Below are positions 8,400 to 16,968 of a stretch of 64,000 nt of DNA, in pieces. Origin of the DNA: Bacillota bacterium (GTDB lineage: Bacteria > Bacillota > DTU025 > MWDF01). Position numbers and translations under genes: made by a program. Each line of letters opens with the position of its first letter. The stretch's first letter is position 1. The notes beneath the pieces are model-generated. The model was not told where the DNA came from. It saw nothing but the letters and a program-made list of their open reading frames with translations, and did not search any database. The stretch covers positions 56,398 to 120,397 of the forward strand of contig JAKQNF010000033.1 in NCBI GenBank assembly GCA_029565935.1, in the 5' to 3' direction.

Positions 8400-9332
8400 T
8401 CAAGCGCCGCTCTTCGATACCATCGAGCTCGATACCATGGTCGCGCCGACCACCCCGCCCAGGATTATCGCCCCTCCCAGGATGTGGTACCAGTAGAACG
8501 GCTCATTCAGTATGATCACCCCGGCCAGCACTGCGACCATCGTGTTAGTGTTACCCAGGACGGACGCCTTGGACAGCTCAAGGTGTGTCGCCGAGAAGCA
8601 CATGAAGAAGAAGGCGAGGAGCGAGCAGCCTACGGACAAGTACAGTACGGGGAAGGCAAAATCGGGTTTGAACAGGCTGGTAAGGTAAAGCGACGCCGTC
8701 TTGTTGACCAGGTGCCCGTAGAAGGATGCGCAGCTGAACACCATGGCGCCTGCCAGCATCATCGCGAAGGTCCTCTCCTCCGCCGAGAAGCGCGAGGAGA
8801 GCTTGCGCGATAACATCGTGTAGGTGGATCCGACAAGGACCGCGATCATGAGGAATATCCTGCCCAGGTTCGTGCTGCTTCCGGGGACGTAGCTCATCGC
8901 GTTTATGAGCACCACGCCCAGCACGGAGAGTATTATGAAGCCATAGTGCTTCCTAGTGACGCGCTCCTTCAGGAAGATCGCGCCGAAAAGCGTGATGACT
9001 ATCGGGAACATGGCCAGTATGAGGCCGGTCTCCGACGTAGTGACCCTTTCGATGCCGAGCGTCTCGAATATGAAGTACAAGACGGGCTGCAGCATCGCCA
9101 TGGCTATGAGAGGCTTAAGGTCCTTGCCCCGAAAATCCATCTTGATGGCTTTGAAGGCCCAGAGTGTAAGCATAATGCCCGAGCTTATCACGAACCTGTA
9201 GGATAGTAGGTCGAACAGCCTGCCGTCGAGGTGCTCCAGGGCACGCTTCGTGAACATGAACGAGAACCCCCAGATCACCGATGAGGATATGTAAGCGATA
9301 TAGCCTAGTTTCTGGTTCTTGTTCAGCGCCAT
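8400..9332 (-). CDS. DMT-superfamily transporter, EamA type
   Basis: A 310-aa protein with about ten membrane helices in two EamA repeats (about 12-145 and 160-300). The repeat ends FLKERVTRKHYGFIILSVLGVVLI and LNEPFYWYHILGGAIILGGV are typical. It is a metabolite or amino acid exporter of unknown specificity, clearly different in sequence from the neighbour at 6233. The start ATG has GGTGGAGG upstream. A perfect TATAAT (reverse strand, 9362-9367) 30 bp upstream is a likely -10. The gene is divergent from the GNAT gene at 9578. Confidence 0.85.
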   Translation of the reverse strand: MALNKNQKLGYIAYISSSVIWGFSFMFTKRALEHLDGRLFDLLSYRFVISSGIMLTLWAFKAIKMDFRGKDLKPLIAMAMLQPVLYFIFETLGIERVTTSETGLILAMFPIVITLFGAIFLKERVTRKHYGFIILSVLGVVLINAMSYVPGSSTNLGRIFLMIAVLVGSTYTMLSRKLSSRFSAEERTFAMMLAGAMVFSCASFYGHLVNKTASLYLTSLFKPDFAFPVLYLSVGCSLLAFFFMCFSATHLELSKASVLGNTNTMVAVLAGVIILNEPFYWYHILGGAIILGGVVGATMVSSSMVSKSGA

Positions 9333-9577
9333 GCCTTGACCTCCACCGGACCTTTCGGATGATTATAAACCATCGGTCGTATTATCAGAAGGGCATATTC
9401 CATCTGTATATTGTATGCAAAGCGCATTATGCCGGGCACAAGAAGAGCGCATATACGGCTTGTGCTCGAAATATACCTTCCACGGACGGCCGGGATCGCA
9501 GAATTCGGGTAAATGGCTACGGAGCGTGTTAATCTAGATTCATTCATACTCATGCGCCGACACAAAGGAGGAGGGAC

Positions 9578-10195
9578 ATGGCGACACTGAGGGATGCTAC
9601 GATCTCGGACATGCGCCCGGTGGCAGAAGTCTTCATGGGCTCATTTCCCGTCAGCGTCGCCCATTACGTAAAGGCCGGTGATCCCAAAGAGGCCCTTGAG
9701 GACCTTTTCTCCCTATGTCTCGTCCAGAAGGGGCATTTCCTCGTCCTGGAAGACGAGGGCCGCGTAGCAGGATACGTCGTAGCGCCCTATTCCATGCGCA
9801 ACCTGGTGTTCAGCTCACTGGTCGGAGGAGGAGCCTTAAAGATCGCAGCGAAGTTCCTATCAGGCAGGTACAGGATCGGTTTAGCGGATGCGTTGAAGGC
9901 GGCGGGCAATGCCGCCAAGAACCTCTTCGGGAACAAGAAAGCAGGCACCAAGTCAGACGCAAGGATACTGAGCATAGCGGTATCGCCCCGTTATCAAGGA
10001 CGCGGTTATGGCAGGATCCTTCTGGGGGCGGCGCTCGAAGCTCTCGCTCGAAGGGGAGTCAAAGCCGTAAGGTTGGAAGTAAGGCCCGACAACGCGCCCG
10101 CAGTCAAGCTTTACACCTGGTTTGGTTTCAAGGAAGAAGGCAGCTTCAGCGATAGCCAGGGGGAATGGCTCGTGATGGTGAAAGTCATTGAGTAA
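9578..10195 (+). CDS. GNAT-family N-acetyltransferase (RimI-like)
   Basis: A 205-aa single GNAT domain. The acetyl-CoA loop is SIAVSPRYQGRGYGRILL (Q/RxxGxG/A form, about residues 130-150), and VRPDNAPAVKLYTWFGFKEEG is the conserved C-terminal N-xx-A-x-xLY-x-x-GF motif of RimI-type enzymes. A 50-residue insert around 75-125 is less conserved. It acetylates an unknown amine or protein N-terminus. Start ATG with AAAGGAGGAGGG. Its last 8 bp overlap the start of the PIG-L deacetylase gene, so the two are translationally coupled and may act on related substrates, one adding and the other removing an acetyl group. Confidence 0.85.
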   Translation: MATLRDATISDMRPVAEVFMGSFPVSVAHYVKAGDPKEALEDLFSLCLVQKGHFLVLEDEGRVAGYVVAPYSMRNLVFSSLVGGGALKIAAKFLSGRYRIGLADALKAAGNAAKNLFGNKKAGTKSDARILSIAVSPRYQGRGYGRILLGAALEALARRGVKAVRLEVRPDNAPAVKLYTWFGFKEEGSFSDSQGEWLVMVKVIE

Positions 10196-11639
10196 GAGGT
10201 TCACCATAAGCAGGCATCTGCGAATAGCTTTGCTTGTGGCCTCGGCGCTGCTCATAGTCATAGCGGGCGAGGTGCTGCTCTCCTCCTCGATGTACAAGAG
10301 CCGCTCGTTCGACGGCAAGACGCTTGGCATTATGCCGGAACCAGGCCCGGACGACAGGATACTCATCTTCGCCCCGCACCCTGACGACGAGGTGCTTGGA
10401 TCGGGCACATACATACAAAGGGCGATAAAGAACGGCGCAGAGGTCAAGGTGGTGCTGATGACCAACGGGGAATACCCCGAGCTATCCCTCCTCATAGCCG
10501 AGAAGACGATAACCGGCAGCGCCGACGATTACATCAAGCTCGGATATACAAGGCAGTCCGAATCACTCGACGCTCTGGAGCTTCTGGGGCTCGATCCCGA
10601 GAATGTGATATTCCTTGGCTATCCCGACCATATGCTCAACAGGCTCTGGTCAGCGGACCACTGGAACACGGACGATGCCCTCAAGGCTTCACGGACGGGC
10701 CGTTTCGAATCCCCTTACGACAACTCGTTCACAAAGAACGCCCCACACTGCGGGGAATCGGTGCTGGGCGACGTTAAGAAGGTGCTGGAGGAAGAGCGGC
10801 CCACGATCATCGTGGTCGTCAACCCTTACGACATCCACGTCGACCACTGGGCGACGTACGCTTTCGTAATATCCGCCGTGGCCGAGCTGAAGGCCGAGGA
10901 TGCCCAGGTCCTTCCGGTAGGGGCAATATACTCTTATCTTGTGCATTGGCCCGAATGGCCCGTGCCCCGCGGATACAGGCCGTCCGACAGCCAGGTCCCT
11001 CCGAAGCCTTTCGCAAGACTAGGTCAGTACGAATGGAGCGCGTTCCCCTCAGGGATAATGGAAGTGCTGCTTAAGCGGCAGGCCCTCAGGTCCTACAGGA
11101 GCCAGCTCTCCAGCTGGAACCCTTTCCTTTCTTCTTTCATCCGCTCGAACGAGGCCTTCGCGTCCGGCAAGAAGCTGAACTGGTATGTGGGCCCCGGCTC
11201 TCTTCCCCTGGACCTGCCGGCGGAATCCAAGGGGGATACCGTCAGCAGCCTGCGCAATCCCGGATCGGACATCACGGACGTAAGCATGCAGTACGGCGAC
11301 GGGGTGCTAACTATCGAGATCAGAACGGCGGGGAATATCACGAGCGCATCGACTTTCGAAGTGACGCTCTGCAATTTCGGCTTCGGCTCCGGCGGCATCG
11401 ACATCGCCGGATTGAGCCTCGGCCAGCTGGGCATAGCAGGATCGCGGATGAAAGAAGGCGTGGTCTCGACGCTCCCTAAAGCGAAGCTCGGCTTCGCGTC
11501 CAAGGACGACTCATATCTCGCTTCATTCCCCCTGGAGCTGGATAAGGACCAGGGCTTCATCATCGTGCGGGTATGGTCCTATACTGGCACGCGCACTATA
11601 GACCAGACCAACATCAGCCTCATTGAGTACTATCGTTAG
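10188..11639 (+). CDS. PIG-L (LmbE-like) deacetylase, membrane-anchored
   Basis: A 483-aa protein starting at TTG inside the end of the GNAT gene. One N-terminal membrane helix (about 12-34) anchors it outside the cytoplasm. The PIG-L domain (about 55-290) carries the zinc motif APHPDDE (62-68) and the distal IHVDHW histidines; this family removes acetyl groups from N-acetylglucosamine-like or other N-acyl substrates. The C-terminal 150 residues are beta-rich and may bind the substrate or cell wall; I cannot name them. Coupling with a GNAT is suggestive, but the GNAT is cytoplasmic and this enzyme is probably not, so a shared substrate is not assured. Confidence 0.85.
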   Translation: MSKRFTISRHLRIALLVASALLIVIAGEVLLSSSMYKSRSFDGKTLGIMPEPGPDDRILIFAPHPDDEVLGSGTYIQRAIKNGAEVKVVLMTNGEYPELSLLIAEKTITGSADDYIKLGYTRQSESLDALELLGLDPENVIFLGYPDHMLNRLWSADHWNTDDALKASRTGRFESPYDNSFTKNAPHCGESVLGDVKKVLEEERPTIIVVVNPYDIHVDHWATYAFVISAVAELKAEDAQVLPVGAIYSYLVHWPEWPVPRGYRPSDSQVPPKPFARLGQYEWSAFPSGIMEVLLKRQALRSYRSQLSSWNPFLSSFIRSNEAFASGKKLNWYVGPGSLPLDLPAESKGDTVSSLRNPGSDITDVSMQYGDGVLTIEIRTAGNITSASTFEVTLCNFGFGSGGIDIAGLSLGQLGIAGSRMKEGVVSTLPKAKLGFASKDDSYLASFPLELDKDQGFIIVRVWSYTGTRTIDQTNISLIEYYR

Positions 11640-11775
11640 GCCTAACAGAAAAGCCTGCTGGGTAACATAGGGCGACCATTGAAAACCGATTACACCACTT
11701 TCAACTCAGCTTCATAAGGCCGCTTTCGGCCTATCACCCGCATCATGCCCACCTTAGCTGGATCGGCGATCGGTC

Positions 11776-11830
11776 TATAATGATGCTGTCCATCCGAAGG
11801 AAATTTGTAATAAGATATATTGTGAACAAT
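11776..11830 (+). promoter_or_regulatory. Candidate promoter and palindrome before the nucleotidyltransferase gene
   Basis: TATAAT at 11776-11781 lacks a good -35. About 40 bp later a perfect 12-bp palindrome ATTGTGAACAAT (11819-11830) stands 100 bp before the start codon and could be an operator. Confidence 0.35.
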
Positions 11831-11929
11831 TGGTATAGCGAAGCTTAACCATACATAAGCGATGCCGGAAAGAGGAACCGGCACGTAAGCAGACGTAGAA
11901 ACGAACCTCGCAGGACAGGTGGTGGTTTG

Positions 11930-12697
11930 ATGAACACCGATAAACTGCTCGTAGACATAGTGGACAGGTACAAAAGAGTGCTCGGCGACAACCTCGTCGG
12001 ACTCTATCTCCATGGATCTCTGGCGATGGGCTGCTTTACGCCCAGGGCGGACATCGACCTGATCGCGGTCGTGAGGAAACCCATGGATAATGACACGAAA
12101 AGGGCCCTGATCGACGAGACCTTCAAGATCGGCCCCTTGCCGGAGAAGGGCCTCGAGATGAGCATCATACTCGAGGAGCACGCCCGCGATTTCATCCACC
12201 CGATGCCGTTCGAGCTGCATTACTCACCCGTCCACAAGGAAAGGTACGAAGCCGACAGAGGATACATCTGCGGAGGTACGACCGACCGCGACCTTGCGGC
12301 CCACCTCATGGTGGTGAAAAGAAGGGGCGTCGTGCTCTACGGCAAATCGATAGAGGAGGTCTTCGGGGAGATACCCAAGGAAGCCTTCATCGACTCGATA
12401 ATCTACAACATAGGAGACGCGAAGAAGGGGATACTGAAGGATCCGATGAACATCACTCTGGACCTTTGCAGGACCCTCTACTATCTCAAGCAGGGCATCG
12501 TCGCCTCGAAGATAGAAGGCGGCTACTGGTGCACGGCCTACCTGCCCGAAGAACATCACCCTGTGGTAGCTGACGCGGTAAAGGCTTACATCGGATCCAT
12601 CAAGCAGATGCCGGTGAACATCGAGAAGCTCTCGCGGTTCGCCGAGTACATGCTCACGGCCATATCCATAGAGAAGCACTCTCTCATAGGGCTATAG
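11930..12697 (+). CDS. Nucleotidyltransferase, aminoglycoside adenylyltransferase-like (DUF4111)
   Basis: A 255-aa protein. Residues about 1-95 hold the Pol-beta nucleotidyltransferase fold with LHGSLAMGC-x5-DIDL (Gly29-Ser30 and Asp41-x-Asp43), the metal- and ATP-binding site. The rest matches the helical DUF4111 domain of AadA/ANT(9)-type enzymes (ITLDLCRTLYYLKQGIVASK). Such enzymes add AMP to streptomycin or spectinomycin, but chromosomal relatives are not always resistance genes and the true substrate is unknown. I prefer the ATG at 11930 (AGGTGG 7 bp upstream) over a TTG one codon earlier. There are no mobile elements nearby, so it looks resident. A strong terminator follows. Confidence 0.8.
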   Translation: MNTDKLLVDIVDRYKRVLGDNLVGLYLHGSLAMGCFTPRADIDLIAVVRKPMDNDTKRALIDETFKIGPLPEKGLEMSIILEEHARDFIHPMPFELHYSPVHKERYEADRGYICGGTTDRDLAAHLMVVKRRGVVLYGKSIEEVFGEIPKEAFIDSIIYNIGDAKKGILKDPMNITLDLCRTLYYLKQGIVASKIEGGYWCTAYLPEEHHPVVADAVKAYIGSIKQMPVNIEKLSRFAEYMLTAISIEKHSLIGL

Positions 12698-12719
12698 CAG
12701 GTTTTAAAGCCATGATCCG

Positions 12720-12752
12720 GGGCGGCACGCTGCGTGCCGCCCTATTATTATG
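12720..12752 (+). terminator. Rho-independent terminator after the nucleotidyltransferase gene
   Basis: Ten-bp perfect stem GGGCGGCACG/CGTGCCGCCC (12720-12729, 12733-12742) with a 3-nt loop, followed by TATTATTA. Confidence 0.8.
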
Positions 12753-12941
12753 CGCGCCTTGGATCCTCTTGGCAGAAGCCGCCTTTTTGCATCGCAATAC
12801 CCGCTAGATGCATTAAATATGCCTTTGTCCGTGTGCAAGAGTGTGAAGGAATCGGAGTGTTTGTGAAGAACTTATATCCATCTGAATATTAAGTTTATGC
12901 ACATTTCTTGTTTTGCATCATTTCTAGGGAGGCGTGTAAGG

Positions 12942-13520
12942 ATGAACGGAATCGCTAAGCTCACCAAGAGATCATCAATGATACTGCTGGCTTTCCTGAT
13001 CCTCTTCTCGGTATTGCTGGCCGGCCACGCGGCGTCCTACACCGCGAGCCTGCCCGTCTTGATCACATCGGCCGGGCAATGCCCCGACGCCTTCGTCGTC
13101 AAGGTGCTCTTCGACAGGGCGAAGATCTCCAGCGAGTACGACGAGCTGGCAGAGGTCGACAAGCTGAAGGGCATGAAGACGCTGATACTAGTCCTTGGAG
13201 GTAGCGCCAAGGGCCTGGGCGCCGCCGGGATAGACGAGGACGAGGAGCTGGCGAGGATAAAGCGGATAATCGACAAGGCCAAGGAACTGAAGATATCCAC
13301 TGTAGGCATACATATCGGTGGCGAGGCGCGAAGGGGGCCTCTATCGGCCAAGTTCATAGAGGCATCGGCCCCAAGATGCGACTATCTGATAGTAAAGGAG
13401 GATGGTAATGCGGACGGGTACTTCACCAAACTAGGGGCCTCGAAGAACATACCCGTCACGGTGATAAAGGACAGCAACGAGATTGGAGGCATTTTCAAGA
13501 CGGTCTTCGGTATCAAGTAG
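12942..13520 (+). CDS. DUF6305 family exported protein
   Basis: A 192-aa protein from the ATG at 12942, chosen because GGGAGG lies 8 bp upstream; an upstream in-frame ATG at 12897 lacks a ribosome site. An N-terminal signal or anchor helix (about 10-32, ending AGHAASY) leads to a compact domain with LPVLITSAGQCPDAFVVKVL, TLILVLGGSAKGLGAAGID and HIGGEARRGPLSAKFIE. These are, to my recollection, hallmarks of the uncharacterised DUF6305 family. The alternating hydrophobic strands and Gly-rich loops suggest a Rossmann-like fold. It lies 46 bp before gamma-glutamyltransferase and is probably co-transcribed with it, so both would act outside the cytoplasmic membrane. No function is known. Confidence 0.75.
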   Translation: MNGIAKLTKRSSMILLAFLILFSVLLAGHAASYTASLPVLITSAGQCPDAFVVKVLFDRAKISSEYDELAEVDKLKGMKTLILVLGGSAKGLGAAGIDEDEELARIKRIIDKAKELKISTVGIHIGGEARRGPLSAKFIEASAPRCDYLIVKEDGNADGYFTKLGASKNIPVTVIKDSNEIGGIFKTVFGIK

Positions 13521-13566
13521 CGTGCGGTCCTGAATCCCATTTATATACAGGAAAGAGGAGATCGAA

Positions 13567-15393
13567 GTGTCAAAGAGGATGAAGATGAGAACCTCATTCA
13601 AAGTACTCTTCGTCTTGGTCCTAGCGCTTTGCCTTACCAGTGCGTCGATGGCCTCCTACAGGCCCGACGTCGTCGCGAGGAAGGGCGTAGTAAGCTCCGC
13701 CCATTCGTTGTCCTCCTACGCAGGGATGCTGATACTTGAAAGGGGTGGCAACGCGATAGACGCCGCGGTGGCGGTCGCTTCGTCGCTGAACGTTGTCGAG
13801 TGCAACCTTTCTGGAGCGGGCGGCAACGGCATGATGATGATCTACGACGCGGCCACCGGGTCCGTCAACGGCCTCGCCATGACGGGCGCTGCACCTATGG
13901 CCCTCGATCCGAAGAAGCTCTCCGCCGAAGTCTTGAAATCGACCTATGATTCGGGCTACACGGCGGGTGTGGTCCCTGGCAACTTCGGCGGCTGGATAGC
14001 CGCATTGCAGAAGTTCGGCACCATGTCCTTGGAGGAAGTACTCCAGCCGGCACTAGAGATGGCCGATAACGGCTTCCCAGTATCCCCCGGCCTCTCCTCC
14101 GGCATAGCGAACGCCAAGGAAGAGTTCAAGCTCTACCCCACCACAGCGAAGATATTCCTTCCTAACGGCGAAGCTCCTAAGCCAGACGAGCTGCTCGTTA
14201 TGAAGGATCTCGCCAAGACCTTCAGGAAGGTCATAGCGGCCGAGCAGTCCGCGCTCGCAAGGGGCGCCAGCAGGACGGAGGCTTTGCAGGCCGCGTTCGA
14301 CAGGTTCTATAAAGGCGACATCGCCGATGAGTTCGCAAGGTTCTATGCCGAGAACGGCGGCCTCTTCACGAAGCAGGACTTCGCGAACTACAAGCCGATC
14401 TGGCATACGCCGGTGCACACCACATACAAGGGGTATGACGTCTACAGCCCCGCCGAGAACACCCGCGGTGGCATAGAGGTCATAATGCAGCTCAACCTCA
14501 TCGAGGCGTACGACCTCAAGAAGCTGGGCCATAACAGCGCGGAAGCGCTGCACCTGATTGCGGAGTGCATCAAGATAGCCAAGGCCGACATATATGAGTA
14601 CGTGGCAGATCCCGCATTCGTCAACGTACCTTTCGCCGGACTGGCATCCAAGGAGTACGCGGCAGAGCGCCGCAAGCTCATAGACCTTACGAAGGCCATA
14701 GACTACCCAGTCCCGGGCGACCCGTTCAAGTACCAGAAGGGTGAAGCAAAGCCCACGACAGTGGTCGCAGAAGGGCCGGTAGGGCCGGAGCCTGACGGTG
14801 AGGAGTGCACGACCAGCTTCTACATCGTCGACAAGTTCGGCAACGCAGTCGGCTGCACGCCCACTTTGGGAAGCGGCTGGGGCACCGCGGTCATAGTAGG
14901 CAACACCGGGCTGTTCTTCAACGACGGCACCAGGAGCGGATCGACTTCGCCGTATCCTGACGACGTGGACTATGTAGGGCCCGGCAAGAAAGGCCTTCTG
15001 AACAACTCGCCTTGCATGGCCCTAAAGGACGGCAAGCTGTTCATGATCTGGGGCACCCCCGGCGGTGAGGGAATCGGGCAGACCCAGTTCCAGGTGTTCC
15101 TCAATGTCGTAGAGTTCGGCATGAGGATCCAGGACGCCATAGAAGCGGCCAGGTTCCAGCTGACCGCGAGCCCGGACTTCTTCTCACGCGGAGCCAAGAT
15201 TACGATCAGGCCCGAGAATCGTGTAGCGACGGCGCAGATCGACAAGCTCAAGGCCCTCGGCTGGACCGTGAGCACGTACGGTGAGTTCTCGAGCAGCGTG
15301 GGCGGAATGCAGGGCGTCATAATCAACCAGCAGTTCGGCACGATGGCCGCTGGCGCGGACCCCCGCAGGGGCGGCTACGCGGTAGGCTTCTAA
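13567..15393 (+). CDS. ggt: Gamma-glutamyltransferase
   Basis: A 608-aa exported precursor with a signal peptide (about 1-29, ending SMAS). The enzyme cleaves or transfers gamma-glutamyl groups from glutathione and gamma-glutamyl peptides. Residues 30-414 form the large subunit (GGNAIDAAVA, GAGGNGMMMIYDA). Autocleavage should occur before Thr415 in EECTTSFYIVDKFGNAVGCTPT, giving the small subunit with Thr415 as nucleophile. TRSGSTSPYPDD and NNSPCMALKDGK are typical small-subunit segments. GTG start with GAGGAG 7 bp upstream. It follows the exported DUF6305 protein, and a 12-bp hairpin after the stop partly separates it from the TRAP permease run. The likely role is scavenging glutamate from gamma-glutamyl compounds. 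Confidence 0.93.
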   Translation: MSKRMKMRTSFKVLFVLVLALCLTSASMASYRPDVVARKGVVSSAHSLSSYAGMLILERGGNAIDAAVAVASSLNVVECNLSGAGGNGMMMIYDAATGSVNGLAMTGAAPMALDPKKLSAEVLKSTYDSGYTAGVVPGNFGGWIAALQKFGTMSLEEVLQPALEMADNGFPVSPGLSSGIANAKEEFKLYPTTAKIFLPNGEAPKPDELLVMKDLAKTFRKVIAAEQSALARGASRTEALQAAFDRFYKGDIADEFARFYAENGGLFTKQDFANYKPIWHTPVHTTYKGYDVYSPAENTRGGIEVIMQLNLIEAYDLKKLGHNSAEALHLIAECIKIAKADIYEYVADPAFVNVPFAGLASKEYAAERRKLIDLTKAIDYPVPGDPFKYQKGEAKPTTVVAEGPVGPEPDGEECTTSFYIVDKFGNAVGCTPTLGSGWGTAVIVGNTGLFFNDGTRSGSTSPYPDDVDYVGPGKKGLLNNSPCMALKDGKLFMIWGTPGGEGIGQTQFQVFLNVVEFGMRIQDAIEAARFQLTASPDFFSRGAKITIRPENRVATAQIDKLKALGWTVSTYGEFSSSVGGMQGVIINQQFGTMAAGADPRRGGYAVGF

Positions 15394-15409
15394 GAGCAGC
15401 GCATACTGC

Positions 15410-15439
15410 CTGCAGGCCGGCTTTTGCGCCGGCCTGCAG
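15410..15439 (+). terminator. Strong hairpin between ggt and the TRAP permease gene
   Basis: Twelve-bp perfect stem CTGCAGGCCGGC/GCCGGCCTGCAG (15410-15421, 15428-15439) with loop TTTTGC. No T tract follows, so it may only weaken read-through or stabilise the ggt message. Confidence 0.6.
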
Positions 15440-15504
15440 ACTATCCTTAGGGATTTTCGCAAAGCTCGCTAATCAGACAGAGTGTGATCATGGAGGGAGC
15501 TAAA

Positions 15505-16794
15505 ATGACGCAGACGATGCAGCTGTTCCTCGTATTCCTTGCCATGATAGCCGCATTCATAGTCGCTTACGCCCTGTTGAAGATGAACAATACCCTCTGC
15601 ATGCTGGCGGCCGCCTTCGTCGGCGCGCTCGTCGCCGGCCAGGGTTTCGCGATAAGGCACGTCGTGGAGGGCGCGTTCACGTTCTTCGACGTCTGCGTGG
15701 TGATAATAACAGCCACGCTGTTCATCGGGGCGCAGAAGGATTCCGGAGGGCTAAATACGATCGTCAGGCACCTGATAAAGGCATTCTACTGGTCTCCCCC
15801 GCTTCTGATGGTGCTGTTGATGTTCGTCATGATGTTACCGGGCGCCTTAACGGGCTCCGGGACGGCCGCCATAATGGCGCTGGGCGGGCTCATCGGCTCG
15901 GTACTCGACCGGATCGGCATCACTAAGTCCAAGACCGTGGCATTCCTGGCGCTGGGCGGCGTGCTCGGTCTTCTGGCACCCCCTGTCAACATCCCGGCAA
16001 TGATAATATCCTCGGGGATCAACATGCCCTACGTAGGATTCATGAAGCCCCTGTTCATCATAACCATCCCGATGGGCATAATCAGCGCTTTGTACCTGAG
16101 CCTGGGCAACATGAGGAAGAAACTGGATGTAAAGGAGCTCACCAAGGACCTGCCGCAGGCCGACTTGAGGCTCGGCGCCTTAGGTGCCTACCTTCCCCTC
16201 CTGATCGTGATAGGGCTGATGGTGTTGCAGAGGATAATACCCATGGAATTCCCGGTCCTGGGCAATCCCCTGCTCTTCCTTATCGGAGCCGTGGTAGCCT
16301 TCGCGGTCAGTAAGAAGGCCGACCTGCTTAAGACCACATCCGACACCATCAAGGCGACGCTGCCGGTAGTGGGCCTTCTGATGGGGGTCGGCTCTTTGGT
16401 ACAGGTGATGACCCTGGTCGGCGTAAGGGGCCTGTTCGTCACTAAGCTCATCTCCGCCCCCGACGTGCTGCTGTTCGTCGGCCTTGCCATAGGGCTGCCG
16501 CTCTCCGGCAGCATACTGGGCACCTACGGCGCGGCATCGGTGTTCGGAGTGCCTTTCATGCTGGCGCTTCTCGACAAGACCCCTATAGTGGCGACGGTCG
16601 GCATCTCGGTCATCGCGGGCCTTGCGACGCTCAGCCCTCCGACCGCTATCGACGGCAGGGCGGCGATGCTGGTCACCAGGTACGAGAAAGGCTATGGTGC
16701 CGTGCTCAAGGACCTCGCCGTTCCGTGGCTGCTGATCAACGCAGTGGGGCTTCTTACCGTCATATTCGCGAATTCGCTCAAATGGATGCTGTGA
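15505..16794 (+). CDS. TRAP transporter large permease (DctM-like)
   Basis: A 429-aa integral membrane protein with about 12 helices. The start ATG at 15505 has GGAGGG 7 bp upstream; a GTG 7 codons earlier lacks one. Conserved DctM/ion-transporter features include GALTGSGTAAIMALGGLIG and ILGTYGAASVFGVPFML with LSPPTAIDGRAA, corresponding to the two substrate/sodium-binding halves. TRAP systems use an ion gradient to import dicarboxylates or other organic acids and normally need a small DctQ subunit and a periplasmic binding protein; neither is adjacent. A 48-aa two-helix protein follows instead. Genes downstream (hydrolase, sucCD) hint at an acyl-amino acid or dicarboxylate substrate. Confidence 0.85.
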   Translation: MTQTMQLFLVFLAMIAAFIVAYALLKMNNTLCMLAAAFVGALVAGQGFAIRHVVEGAFTFFDVCVVIITATLFIGAQKDSGGLNTIVRHLIKAFYWSPPLLMVLLMFVMMLPGALTGSGTAAIMALGGLIGSVLDRIGITKSKTVAFLALGGVLGLLAPPVNIPAMIISSGINMPYVGFMKPLFIITIPMGIISALYLSLGNMRKKLDVKELTKDLPQADLRLGALGAYLPLLIVIGLMVLQRIIPMEFPVLGNPLLFLIGAVVAFAVSKKADLLKTTSDTIKATLPVVGLLMGVGSLVQVMTLVGVRGLFVTKLISAPDVLLFVGLAIGLPLSGSILGTYGAASVFGVPFMLALLDKTPIVATVGISVIAGLATLSPPTAIDGRAAMLVTRYEKGYGAVLKDLAVPWLLINAVGLLTVIFANSLKWML

Positions 16795-16806
16795 GGAGGG
16801 GTGGGC

Positions 16807-16953
16807 ATGGTCTACATAATCTACAGGTTGCTCTTCCTTTACATTACGGTCTTCCTCGCAATCGGGCTTTTCAAGGCCAAGACGCTATATGAGAGGCTCA
16901 CTTTCGCCTTCGTAGCGATACCTTTCGCCTTAAGGGCCCTAAATATCAAATGA
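16807..16953 (+). CDS. Small membrane protein (48 aa) in the TRAP operon
   Basis: ATG at 16807 preceded by GGAGGGG, stop TGA at 16951-16953, with 12 bp before and 15 bp after separating it from its neighbours. It begins MVYIIYRLLFLYITVFLAI and ends LRALNIK: two short hydrophobic segments joined by FKAKTLYERL. The tight spacing, its own ribosome site and a codon pattern like its neighbours support a real gene. It may stand in for the missing small TRAP subunit or act as a membrane anchor/regulator; this is inference. I know of no named family. Confidence 0.7.
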   Translation: MVYIIYRLLFLYITVFLAIGLFKAKTLYERLTFAFVAIPFALRALNIK

Positions 16954-16968
16954 CGGGAGGGAGAATAG

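Noticed and set aside
9371..9384. On the minus strand TAATACGACCGATG resembles the first half of a T7 phage promoter.
   Set aside because: Only the first nine bases match; the downstream half is absent and no phage genes are near. The perfect TATAAT next to it explains the region better.
11930..12697. Nucleotidyltransferase as an acquired resistance gene.
   Set aside because: No integron, transposase or composition shift is visible; relatives of this type are often chromosomal without proven resistance.
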